Positions 7,586-15,036 of a DNA stretch of 64,000 bases are shown here, in pieces. The notes beneath the pieces were generated by a model. It ran no database searches, was not told the DNA's origin, and saw nothing but the letters and a program-made list of their open reading frames with translations. The stretch is from Acidobacteriota bacterium (lineage in GTDB: Bacteria; Acidobacteriota; Terriglobia; Acidiferrales; UBA7541). Position 1 is the first letter of the stretch, and each line of letters opens with the position of its first letter. Where the stretch lies: assembly GCA_013289955.1 (NCBI GenBank), contig JABCYZ010000006.1, positions 62,001-126,000 of the forward strand, written 5' to 3'. A program made the position numbers and the translations under genes.

Positions 7586-8422
7586 ATGAACAAGATAAAG
7601 AGTTTCCTGCAGGGCTGGATATCCGGGGCGGTTTGTGTGGCGGTGATTTCGCTGTTTTCTGGTGTGACCGCGCGGGCGCAGGACGAGAAGCGCACGGTCT
7701 TTGCCGAGGGCGATTTTCATTGGCAAGGTAATCTGAAGGCCGGGCAGACGCTGGAAGTGATCAATCGAAATGGAGAGATTGGAGCGAGCAAGGCTTCCGG
7801 GGATGCGGGGCGTGTAGAAGGCATGAGGAAAGGGAGCGATGACGACCGGGAATTGTTTATCGAGGTCGTCGAGTACGCGGATGGCGTGACGATCTGCGCC
7901 GTGTATGCGAAGGATAAGACGCCTGGACGGTGCCACCGTGGCGGCATTTCGTCGGAGTCAAACAACTGGAGATGGGGCGGCCATCACGCGAAAATCAATT
8001 TCGACGTGCAAGTGCCCCGCGGCGTGCGGCTCCATGCGATGACGACGAACGGCGCCGTGCACTGCGTGAAGCTGGACAGCGTGGTGCAGGCGGAGACGAC
8101 GAACGGCGACGTGGAAGTTTCTACGAGCGAATGGGCGTCGGCGCGGACGACCAACGGTGGAGTGCGCGTGAATATGGGCAACGCGAAATGGAGCGGCGAA
8201 TTGGAGGAAGCAACCACAAATGGCAGTGTGGATGTCACGCTGCCAGCTTCCGCGGAATTCAAAGTGGATGCAGCTACGACCAATGGCGGGATTCGTACGG
8301 ACTTTCCGATTAGCGTGCAGGGGCGCTTTAGCTCGAAGGAGCTTTCGGGAACGGTGGGCGGAGGCGGGCGAGAGTTGAAAGTGGCGACGACCAATGGCGG
8401 GATAGAGCTGAAGAAGAGCTGA
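7586..8422 (+). CDS. Exported DUF4097-type protein with six TTNG repeats
   Basis: The start is the ATG at 7586, behind GGGAGGGAGAACC; it opens a clear signal peptide (MNKIKSFLQGWISGAVC, then a hydrophobic core and VTARAQ, likely cleaved after A31). The mature part of this 278 aa protein contains the repeated motif TTNG[GADS][VI] at about residues 153, 171, 188, 210, 231 and 268. This is the pattern of DUF4097 beta-strand repeat proteins, which form a beta-helix or beta-sandwich stack. The motif VPRGVRLHAMTTNGAVHC marks the start of the repeat region. The family has no established biochemical role; many members are linked to envelope stress or regulation loci. No regulator is adjacent here. 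A region rich in His/Trp/Cys (about 105-135) precedes the repeats. Confidence 0.8.
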   Translation: MNKIKSFLQGWISGAVCVAVISLFSGVTARAQDEKRTVFAEGDFHWQGNLKAGQTLEVINRNGEIGASKASGDAGRVEGMRKGSDDDRELFIEVVEYADGVTICAVYAKDKTPGRCHRGGISSESNNWRWGGHHAKINFDVQVPRGVRLHAMTTNGAVHCVKLDSVVQAETTNGDVEVSTSEWASARTTNGGVRVNMGNAKWSGELEEATTNGSVDVTLPASAEFKVDAATTNGGIRTDFPISVQGRFSSKELSGTVGGGGRELKVATTNGGIELKKS

Positions 8423-8507
8423 GAGGCCCAGTAGAACCTCGCCAAATGGCTGAAACCGTACGCCCGCCTGAGGAGCCCCGGTTTGGTCGGTGGCTTGGAA
8501 AGGGAGT

Positions 8508-9332
8508 ATGCAGGAACGATTGCAGAAGATTATTGGACGGGCGGGGATTGCTTCGCGGCGGCATGCGGAGCAGCTGATTTTGAGCGGGCAGGTGCGCGTG
8601 AACGGGGTCGTCGTGCGGGAGCTGGGGACGAAGGCGGACCCGGCGACCGACCGGATTGTGGCCGCGGGGCGGACGGTGGGGGTGGGGACGGCGGCGCAGA
8701 GGAATATTTATTTGGCTTTGCACAAGCCGCCGGAAGTGGTTTCGGCGATGGCTGATCCCGAGGGGCGGAAGACTCTGCGGAATTATTTGCGGGGCTTGCC
8801 GGAGCGGGTGTTTCCGGTAGGGAATCTGGAGTATGCGGCCTCGGGGTTGGTGTTCATGACCAATGACGGGGATTTGGCGGCCGAGATGTTGAAGAATTGG
8901 GCGCAGATCGAGCAGGTCTATCACGTCAAGGTGAAGGGGATGCTGACGCTTGGGGACTTGGATCGATTGGGCAAAGAGATCGGCTTGAAAATGAAAACCG
9001 TGCGACAGCCGGACGCTTCCCGCGGCCGGGCGGCGAATTTTTGGTATGAGGTGCGGATGCGGGATTCGAAGAAGGATGAGTTGCGGCGACTTTTGATGAA
9101 GGAAATGCATCCGGTGGAAAAGTTGATGCGCATTGGGCTGGGGTCGCTGACCGTGGAGGGATTGCCGCGGGGGAGATATCGACTGCTGCCAGAGAAGGAA
9201 GTGGCGGCTTTGCGGATGAGCGCTTCGGGAAAGAAGGATGAGGGGTTGGGCCAGGAACGAAGGAAAGCATTTACACAGAGTTCAGAGAGGAACCAGGTTT
9301 CACGGAGAAGAGAAGCGAAGAAGCCGCGTTAG
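8508..9332 (+). CDS. RluB/RsuA-family pseudouridine synthase paralogue lacking the catalytic Asp
   Basis: Residues 1-55 are an S4 RNA-binding domain (MQERLQKIIGRAGIASRRHA, then GQVRVNG), followed by the RsuA/RluB catalytic fold (LALHKPPEVVSAMADPEGRKT). In active members the catalytic Asp sits in PVGRLDxxSxGLLLLTNDG. Here the motif reads FPVGNLEYAASGLVFMTNDG, so Asp is Glu (E108) and the preceding Arg is Asn. The usual NRQIRRM motif is also altered, to DELRRLLMKEM. The protein probably binds RNA but is unlikely to isomerise uridine. A GTG at 8490 is in frame, but the ATG at 8508 matches the start of the neighbouring paralogue. The C-terminal approximately 25 residues appear to be read from a CAGAG intergenic repeat. 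It sits 51 bp before an intact rluB-like gene. Confidence 0.85.
   Translation: MQERLQKIIGRAGIASRRHAEQLILSGQVRVNGVVVRELGTKADPATDRIVAAGRTVGVGTAAQRNIYLALHKPPEVVSAMADPEGRKTLRNYLRGLPERVFPVGNLEYAASGLVFMTNDGDLAAEMLKNWAQIEQVYHVKVKGMLTLGDLDRLGKEIGLKMKTVRQPDASRGRAANFWYEVRMRDSKKDELRRLLMKEMHPVEKLMRIGLGSLTVEGLPRGRYRLLPEKEVAALRMSASGKKDEGLGQERRKAFTQSSERNQVSRRREAKKPR
9271..9302 (+). repeat. CAGAG-type dispersed repeat inside the 3' end of the RluB paralogue
   Basis: TTACACAGAGTTCAGAGAGG is very close to the intergenic block at 10155 (TTACACAGAGGGCAC). Here it is translated as the non-conserved tail KAFTQSSERN of the upstream protein. This suggests that a repeat replaced the original stop region. Confidence 0.4.
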
Positions 9333-9383
9333 AGAACGATCCTACCGACCAGCTGGCATGGAATTGCGGGAACAATCGCGCTG

Positions 9384-10139
9384 ATGGCTCTTGAGAGACT
9401 GCAGAAAATTATGGCGGCTTGCGGCGTAGCGTCGCGACGCAAGGCGGAAGAGATTATTTTGAGCGGCCGCGTGACGGTCAATGGGACGGTTGTGCAGGAA
9501 TTAGGTACAAAAGCGGATACGGAGCAGGATGTGATTTGCGTGGACGGCGCGGCGATCGCGCGGCCGGAGAAGTTGCTCTATTTTATGCTGAACAAGCCGA
9601 AGGGGTATGTGACGACCGTCAGTGATCCGGAGGGGCGGCCGACGGTGGTCGAGATTCTGGGGAAGGGCGTGGGACGCGTGTATCCGGTGGGGCGGCTGGA
9701 TTACGCCAGCGAGGGATTGCTGTTGCTGACGAATGACGGTGCGCTGGCGGAAAGAATGATGAAGGCTGGCTCGCACATGCCGAAGACGTATCTGGTGAAG
9801 GTGAGCGGAAAGCCGGATGAAAAAAGGATTGCGCGGTTGCGGGCGGGCATTGTGATTGAGTTGGAAGATGGGCGGCGGGTGCGGACTTCGCCGGCAAAAA
9901 TACGGTTGTTCGAGGATGGAGAGAATCCCTGGTATGAGGTGGTTTTGATCGAGGGACGGAACCGGCAAATCCGGCGAATGTTTGAGAAGGTGGGACATCT
10001 GGTGGAGAAAATTCGGCGCGTGCGGATGGGGCCGTTGGTTTTGGACTTGGAGCCTGGAAGGTTTCGGGCTTTGACGGGAAGAGAAATCGAGCAGCTGAAG
10101 AAGGCGGCCGGTGGAGAATTGCCATCGATAAGAAAATAG
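9384..10139 (+). CDS. rluB: 23S rRNA pseudouridine synthase, RluB type
   Basis: Converts a uridine in rRNA (U2605 of 23S rRNA for E. coli RluB) to pseudouridine. The 251 aa product has an S4 domain (MALERLQKIMAACGVASRRK, residues 1-55) and the RsuA/RluB catalytic domain. The catalytic motif is intact as YPVGRLDYASEGLLLLTNDG with D106, and the conserved NRQIRRMFEKVGH follows. It shares its whole layout with the preceding gene, so the two are a tandem duplication in which this copy kept the active site. scpA-scpB-rluB is a common bacterial gene order; here the DUF4097 gene and the paralogue interrupt it. RluB, RluE and RluF cannot be separated with certainty by eye; length and context favour RluB. 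Confidence 0.9.
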   Translation: MALERLQKIMAACGVASRRKAEEIILSGRVTVNGTVVQELGTKADTEQDVICVDGAAIARPEKLLYFMLNKPKGYVTTVSDPEGRPTVVEILGKGVGRVYPVGRLDYASEGLLLLTNDGALAERMMKAGSHMPKTYLVKVSGKPDEKRIARLRAGIVIELEDGRRVRTSPAKIRLFEDGENPWYEVVLIEGRNRQIRRMFEKVGHLVEKIRRVRMGPLVLDLEPGRFRALTGREIEQLKKAAGGELPSIRK

Positions 10140-10150
10140 ACGGAAAAGAA

Positions 10151-10195
10151 TTTTACACAGAGGGCACGAAGTCGGCAGAGGACACAGAGAAGAAC
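10151..10195 (+). repeat. CAGAG-type intergenic repeat
   Basis: TTTTACACAGAGGGCACGAA followed by GGCAGAGGACACAGAGAAGA lies between rluB and hisC. It is the clearest copy of the CAGAG family in the window and contains two ACACAGAG cores about 30 bp apart. No coding function is evident. Confidence 0.5.
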
Positions 10196-10253
10196 CCCTT
10201 GAAGATGCGAGAATAGGACGGATGTCTGGCATGCAGGCAGTGGACAGGATTCG

Positions 10254-11384
10254 ATGACACGGACGATTGAGGAGTTGATTCCGGATTACATCCGAGGTTT
10301 GCCGGTGTATGTGCCCGGGCGGCCGATTGAGGAAGTCGAACGCGAGCTGAAGATTCATGCCGTAAAGCTGGCGTCGAATGAGAATCCGCTGGGACCGTCG
10401 CCGCGGGCAGTGGAAGCGGCGAAGCAGGCCCTCAGGGATGCGCACCGGTATCCGGACGGCGGCGCGCATTTGTTGCGCGAGACGCTGGCGGCGCGGACGG
10501 GGCTGGCGGCGGAAGAGCTTTTTGTCGGGTTGGGATCGAGCGAGATTATTGATCTGGCTTCGCGTGTGCTTTTGCGGCCAGGCCTGGAGGGGATGACTTC
10601 GTCGGGCAGTTATGCGCCGTTTTCGGTGGCGATCCGGGCGAGCGGGGCGGACTTGGTGCTGGTCCCCCAGAAGCGCTTTGCGTTTGATTTAGAGGCGATG
10701 GCGCAAGCGATTACGCCGAAGACGGGCGTCATCTATCTGGCGAACCCGAACAACCCTACCGGGACGGCATTTGGCCTGGCGCAGTTGGAGGAATTTCTTG
10801 GTCGCGTGCCGGAGAGCGTTTTGGTTGTGCTGGATGAGGCGTACGTTCACTATGCGCCGGGCTTGAACCGCCGGAAGACGGAAGAGATTTTTCGGCGGCG
10901 TGCGAATTTGCTGATATTGCGGACGTTTTCGAAGGTGTACGGGTTGGCGGGGATGCGCATCGGGTTCGCGATTGGGCGGCCGGGACTGCTGGCGGCGATG
11001 AACAAGCTAAAGACGCCGTTTAATACCTCGGGAGTGGCGCAGGCCGCGGCGCTGGCGGCGATGGACGACCGCGAGCACGTCACGCGGTGCATCGAGACAA
11101 ACGCAATCGAGCGCGCGAGATTAAGCGAAGGTTTGAGCAAGCTGGGATTGCGGCCTGTGCCCAGCGAAACGAATTTTATCTTTATGGAAGTGGGACCGGA
11201 AGCGAAAGAGATTTGCGGCGAATTGCTGCCACTGGGCGTGATCGTGCGGCCGCTGGGATGGATGGGATTTCCGGAAGCGATTCGTATTTCGGTGGGGACT
11301 GCGGAAGAGAACGGGAAGTGCCTGGCGGCGATGGCGGAGATTTTGGCAAAACGTGCAGGAAAAGGTGAGTTGGCCGCGCGATGA
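10254..11384 (+). CDS. hisC: Histidinol-phosphate aminotransferase
   Basis: PLP enzyme of histidine synthesis that converts imidazole acetol phosphate and glutamate to histidinol phosphate and 2-oxoglutarate. The 376 aa product shows the family landmarks: VKLASNENPLGPSP (about residues 37-50), YLANPNNPTGT (161-171), DEAYVHY (194-200), and the PLP-lysine motif LRTFSKVYGLAGMRIG with K227. RISVGTAEEN near the end carries the substrate-binding Arg. Other his genes are not adjacent, so it is a dispersed copy; some HisC paralogues act on aromatic amino acids. The next gene overlaps its stop as ATGA, implying coupled translation. Confidence 0.92.
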   Translation: MTRTIEELIPDYIRGLPVYVPGRPIEEVERELKIHAVKLASNENPLGPSPRAVEAAKQALRDAHRYPDGGAHLLRETLAARTGLAAEELFVGLGSSEIIDLASRVLLRPGLEGMTSSGSYAPFSVAIRASGADLVLVPQKRFAFDLEAMAQAITPKTGVIYLANPNNPTGTAFGLAQLEEFLGRVPESVLVVLDEAYVHYAPGLNRRKTEEIFRRRANLLILRTFSKVYGLAGMRIGFAIGRPGLLAAMNKLKTPFNTSGVAQAAALAAMDDREHVTRCIETNAIERARLSEGLSKLGLRPVPSETNFIFMEVGPEAKEICGELLPLGVIVRPLGWMGFPEAIRISVGTAEENGKCLAAMAEILAKRAGKGELAAR

Positions 11385-11821
11385 GAGTGCTGTTGCCGGA
11401 CGGAATGAGGCCCACAGCTGATCCAATTCTCGAAATTCTGAAGGCCTATAAGACGATGGCTGTGGTGGGACTGTCTTCGAATCCTTCGCGGGCGAGTTAC
11501 GGAGTGACGGAATACATGCAGAGCGCTGGATACAGGATCATTCCCGTGAATCCGAACGAGACGATAGTGCTCGGGGAGAAGAGTTACGCGCGGCTGGAGG
11601 ATGTGCCGGAGAAGACCGAGATTGTGGATGTGTTTCGACGGGCGGAGGACGTGCCGCCTGTCGTCGAGAGTGCGATAAAGATTGGCGCAAAAGTCTTATG
11701 GATGCAGTTGGGAATTGAAAATGCGGAGGCCGGGGAGCTGGCGCGGGCGGCGGGGTTGATCGTGGTGGAGGATGCGTGCATTTTGGTGGAGCATCGGAGG
11801 AGGGTCGGGCAGTTGGCGTGA
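11381..11821 (+). CDS. CoA-binding domain protein (YccU type)
   Basis: A small (146 aa) Rossmann-fold protein of the succinyl-CoA-synthetase-type CoA-binding domain family. Visible features are AVVGLSSNPSRASYGVTEYM (the Gly-rich nucleotide/CoA loop, residues 27-47), GYRIIPVNPNE, EIVDVFRRAEDVPPVV and LWMQLGIENAEAGELA. The length and motif order match the free-standing YccU/YneT proteins, whose physiological role is not established. It overlaps hisC by 4 bp (ATGA), so the two are co-translated. A hairpin followed by AT-rich sequence at 11848 probably ends the operon. Confidence 0.88.
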   Translation: MRVLLPDGMRPTADPILEILKAYKTMAVVGLSSNPSRASYGVTEYMQSAGYRIIPVNPNETIVLGEKSYARLEDVPEKTEIVDVFRRAEDVPPVVESAIKIGAKVLWMQLGIENAEAGELARAAGLIVVEDACILVEHRRRVGQLA

Positions 11822-11847
11822 GTTGAAAAATATTGGAAGCAGCTAGG

Positions 11848-11880
11848 AGCCCCGCGTGGATGTTCGCGCGGGCTATTTAT
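11848..11880. terminator. Terminator-like hairpin between convergent genes
   Basis: AGCCCCGCG and CGCGCGGGCT pair across the 8-nt loop TGGATGTT (5 + 4 base pairs with one bulge) and are followed by ATTTATTT. It lies between the CoA-binding gene (plus) and the beta-propeller gene (minus), where a shared terminator is expected. Confidence 0.5.
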
Positions 11881-11978
11881 TTGGTAAAAGAAATCTGGCG
11901 GCGGGAGCGTATTGCCGGGACAGGATGCTGCATGTTGCGCCCCTCGGAGGAGAAACCACGGGCTTCGAAAGGTATTTG

Positions 11979-13127
11979 CTAGAGCGGTAGGGGAAAGATT
12001 TCGAGATTGCGTTTGCCTGGGAGGACGACGGCGAGAAAGCGCCCGTCGGGGGAGATGGCGAATTCACGGAATGACAGGCCGTGGAAAATGGGCTGCGGCG
12101 TGGGCGTGAGGACGGGAATAGCGTTGCCGGATTTTTGAGCGGTGAGCGCGGGGATGTTGATCCAGACGAGGTCGCCGGACTTTCGTTCGACGGCGCGTTT
12201 CAGCATGATGCGATTTTCGTCGGGAGACCAGTGGAAAACGCCGAGGCCGACACGGAGGCGAACGAAGTAATTGGGCAAGGCCAGATTGCGGACCTCGAGA
12301 ACCTCGCGGTCGATGAAGTAAGCAACTTTTTCGCCGCTTGGTGAAACGGAGAGGCCGCCCGCGTAGCCATCGAGCGTGGCGATCTCCTTGTCGTCCTGCG
12401 CGAGAAGTTCGAGTCGCTGGAGGCGCGGAGGGCCGGACTGCGTGCGATCCTGTTCGACGGCGATGGCAGCGTTGGTACGGGGAATGCGATCGGAGTCGAT
12501 GAAGGTGCGGCCCTCGAACGCGGGGCCCGCGGGGCCAGTCGTGATATTGGAGTAGTGGAAGGAAAAGAGCATGCGCGGCTTAATCTCTTCGGTCAGATAG
12601 ACGATGGTGGAATTGTCCTGGAGCCAGATGGGATTGAAGCAGTCCTTGATCTGGTTTTCCCCTTTGCCGAAATGGATTTCCTTGCCGTTGTCTTCAAACC
12701 CCAGAGCGGTGAAGGAGTCCTCGGTGCGGCCGCCTTCGTCAACACTCGCGGTGAAAAGCTGCGCGAGGAGCAATCGGCCGTTGGGGGACCAGTGGAAGGA
12801 ATCGACGGCGTAGGAGAAGGGCTGGTCGCCGCGAGTGAATTTGTCGCCCTGCAGGAGGCGGCGGCGTTTGCCGTTGGTGTCCTGGATCCAGATATCGTCG
12901 TGTTGCAGGTCGTATTTCTTGGTTTTGATGTTGTGCCGGACGGAGTAGGCGATGCGGCCGTCGGTGGCAAAGCGGAAGGAAGTGACTTCCTCGTCGATGT
13001 TTTGGACCGGCTTGTCGATATCTTGCGCCCTGGCATGCGGAACGAGAAAGCTGCTGTACGCGAAGACGAGCAGCGCGCCGCGACGCAGGAGGTGGAAGGA
13101 TCGCGTCGGGAATCGGAAGACGGTCAT
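11979..13127 (-). CDS. Exported TolB-like beta-propeller protein
   Basis: Starting at the ATG at 13127 the product is 382 aa with a signal peptide (RRGALLVFAYSSFLVPHARAQ, likely cut after ARA). The mature part carries repeated WD40-like PD40 blades: DSFHWSPNGRLLLAQL, NPIWLQDNSTIVYLT, GGLSVSPSGEKVAYF, GVFHWSPDENRIML and FAISPDGRFLAVVLPG. This is the repeat seen in TolB and in the N-terminal propellers of S9 peptidases, but no hydrolase domain follows, so it is a stand-alone propeller, probably for binding. The ORF-track start at 13235 lies inside the preceding gene. Its ATG overlaps the stop of the upstream VOC gene (ATGA), so the two are translationally coupled. The ligand is unknown. Confidence 0.75.
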   Translation of the reverse strand: MTVFRFPTRSFHLLRRGALLVFAYSSFLVPHARAQDIDKPVQNIDEEVTSFRFATDGRIAYSVRHNIKTKKYDLQHDDIWIQDTNGKRRRLLQGDKFTRGDQPFSYAVDSFHWSPNGRLLLAQLFTASVDEGGRTEDSFTALGFEDNGKEIHFGKGENQIKDCFNPIWLQDNSTIVYLTEEIKPRMLFSFHYSNITTGPAGPAFEGRTFIDSDRIPRTNAAIAVEQDRTQSGPPRLQRLELLAQDDKEIATLDGYAGGLSVSPSGEKVAYFIDREVLEVRNLALPNYFVRLRVGLGVFHWSPDENRIMLKRAVERKSGDLVWINIPALTAQKSGNAIPVLTPTPQPIFHGLSFREFAISPDGRFLAVVLPGKRNLEIFPLPL

Positions 13128-14071
13128 GGCTTCGGGTGATCCGCGGTGTAGGGATGGCAGCAGGCTTTTTGTGCGGGGGTGAATTCCATAACTTCGACGC
13201 GCGTGCCGTCGGGGTCGTATGCATCGAGCGCCCATTTTCCATCGCGGCCGATTTCGGGGCCGTCAAATTCCTGCAATCCGTTCTTGTGAAGTTGTTCGGC
13301 GGTAGCGTGAATGTCTCTTACGCCGAGCGAAAAATGATTTTGGACGCCGAGCTCCTTGTGGTCGGCATTGGCGGGGATGTTGAGCATGTATTCGATCCAG
13401 CCGTGTCCGTCGGGCACCTGGATTTCATACCAGTCGAGCCCGTCGTCCTTGAAACCGCCGCGCCAGTAAAGACGAAATCCCAGGAGGTCGAGATAGAAGC
13501 GGTTTTCGGCCGCGAGGTCTTTCACGACGAATCCGGCGTGTAGTATTCGCACGTATGACGCCGCGTCGGGCGGCGGGTCATCCACCGGAATAGCGAACCG
13601 TTGGATGAAGGAAATGGGGTTGCCCTCTGGGTCTCGGACCTCGAAGTGGGCATCATACGGTTGCTTGTCGCTTGGGTTGGGGTCTTTCGAGATTTTACTT
13701 GGGTTTACACCGTGGGCGACAAGATAGCGACGCATTTGCTCGACGTCGTCGGTGAGGAAAGCAATTTCCGCGAGCCAATTCTTCGCGGCGAGGGAAGGAG
13801 TTTTCTCGAGAAGGATCGTCTGGTTTTCTAACGAGCCGACCGTGAAGCATGGCAGGGAAGTGTAAAAACACATGCCTACCGGACGGACGCCTACCAGCTT
13901 CGAATAGAACTGACGCGACTTCCTAACATCGGTGACGTAGACGCGAACATGGTCGATGCCTGTAATGCGCGGACGCGGCGGATTTTCCTGTGCGACGAGA
14001 GGGGAGCCCACGAGGCAGGCAGCCAAGGCGAGGGCCATTTGGGTCATTCGCATAGCCCTAAATTTTGACAT
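13124..14071 (-). CDS. Exported two-domain VOC (glyoxalase/dioxygenase-fold) protein, paralogue A
   Basis: A 315 aa protein with a signal peptide (MTQMALALAACLVGSPLVAQE). Two VOC modules follow: about residues 36-165 (GIDHVRVYVTDVRKSRQFY, RDPEGNPISFIQRF) and 172-300 (ILHAGFVVKDLAAENRFYLDLLGF). The second module keeps an H-E-H-E set in VOC ligand positions (LHAGFVV, WIEYML, NHFSLGV, VEVMEF), consistent with a divalent metal site. The C terminus has an unusual CC pair, KACCHPYTADHPKP. VOC proteins are usually cytoplasmic, so an exported pair is notable. It lies 24 bp after paralogue B and overlaps the beta-propeller gene by 4 bp. Activity (glyoxalase, extradiol dioxygenase, isomerase or binding protein) cannot be assigned. 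Confidence 0.8.
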   Translation of the reverse strand: MSKFRAMRMTQMALALAACLVGSPLVAQENPPRPRITGIDHVRVYVTDVRKSRQFYSKLVGVRPVGMCFYTSLPCFTVGSLENQTILLEKTPSLAAKNWLAEIAFLTDDVEQMRRYLVAHGVNPSKISKDPNPSDKQPYDAHFEVRDPEGNPISFIQRFAIPVDDPPPDAASYVRILHAGFVVKDLAAENRFYLDLLGFRLYWRGGFKDDGLDWYEIQVPDGHGWIEYMLNIPANADHKELGVQNHFSLGVRDIHATAEQLHKNGLQEFDGPEIGRDGKWALDAYDPDGTRVEVMEFTPAQKACCHPYTADHPKP

Positions 14072-14095
14072 GAGCGCGATTCTTTGGGAAATGGG

Positions 14096-15028
14096 TCACT
14101 GCTTTGGGCCGGGGTGCGGGCCAGTGAAATCGGAGCAGCATGGTCTCTGGACAGGCGTGAATTCCATAAATTCGATGCGGGTTTGGTCGGCGTCGTAGAT
14201 ATTGAGCTGCCATTTGCCGTCGCGGCCGATCTTGGGTTGCTCCGATACTTTGATGCCGGCTTTCGCGATTTGGTCGGCAATGGCGTGAATATCCGGCACG
14301 CCGAGAGAGATGTGGTTCATGACGCCGAGAGTGTGCTTGTCGGCGGTGGGCGAGATGTTGAGCATGTACTCGACCCAGTCGGTGCCCTCGGGGACCTGCA
14401 TGGCGACCCAGTCGTCTCGCTCTTCGGTCATGCCGCCGTGCCAATAGGGACGGAAGCCGAATTCATTCACGAACAAGCGATTGACGGATTCTCGGTTCTT
14501 CACGACAAAGCCTGCATGAATGATGCGAACCGGATTCGAGGGATTCGACGGAGGTAAGCCGGCATTCACGTCCTCGGCGTTCGCCAAGTGATAGGAGTCC
14601 GTAATCGAAACGCGATGTCCCTCGGGATCCGTGAGCTCGAGACGAATGATCTCTTTGCTGTGCTTCTTCCTGACCTCATTAAAATCAACTTTATTAAAGT
14701 CGAAATATCTTTTGAAGGCCTCAAGGTCTTCGGTAAGGAAGGACACTTGGGCGAGAAGATTTGCAGGGGCAGGCACGGGCACTTTTTCGAAGGTGATGCG
14801 CTGCCCGCTGGGCAAAAACAAGTAGGGGGGAGGCGCCGCCTGGCAATAGTCGCAGGAATGATCGGGATCAATGAGTTTTAGATAGAACTTGCGCGCTTCG
14901 GTTACGTCGGAAACGAGAATGGTGACACCGGCAATGCCGAGAATGTGCGGGCGCCGGGGTGGCTTTTTCTTCGCCAGAACGGGAAGACACAAGGCCAAGC
15001 ACGCGAGTAACAATCCGATCTTTTTCAT
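14096..15028 (-). CDS. Exported two-domain VOC protein, paralogue B
   Basis: A 310 aa protein with a signal peptide (MKKIGLLLACLALCLPVLAK) and the same two-VOC layout as its neighbour. The C-terminal module matches closely and keeps the putative metal ligands (IHAGFVVKN, WVEYML, NHISLGV, RIEFMEF). The N-terminal module starts GIAGVTILVSD, so the His seen in paralogue A is lost, and it has a CDYC pair in a Pro-rich loop (about residues 58-61). The C terminus repeats the CC signature (RPCCSDFTGPHPGPK). It is the first gene of a minus-strand set (VOC-B, VOC-A, beta-propeller) beginning 8 bp after rarA. The pair clearly arose by tandem duplication. Substrate unknown. Confidence 0.8.
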   Translation of the reverse strand: MKKIGLLLACLALCLPVLAKKKPPRRPHILGIAGVTILVSDVTEARKFYLKLIDPDHSCDYCQAAPPPYLFLPSGQRITFEKVPVPAPANLLAQVSFLTEDLEAFKRYFDFNKVDFNEVRKKHSKEIIRLELTDPEGHRVSITDSYHLANAEDVNAGLPPSNPSNPVRIIHAGFVVKNRESVNRLFVNEFGFRPYWHGGMTEERDDWVAMQVPEGTDWVEYMLNISPTADKHTLGVMNHISLGVPDIHAIADQIAKAGIKVSEQPKIGRDGKWQLNIYDADQTRIEFMEFTPVQRPCCSDFTGPHPGPKQ

Positions 15029-15036
15029 GGGTGACC

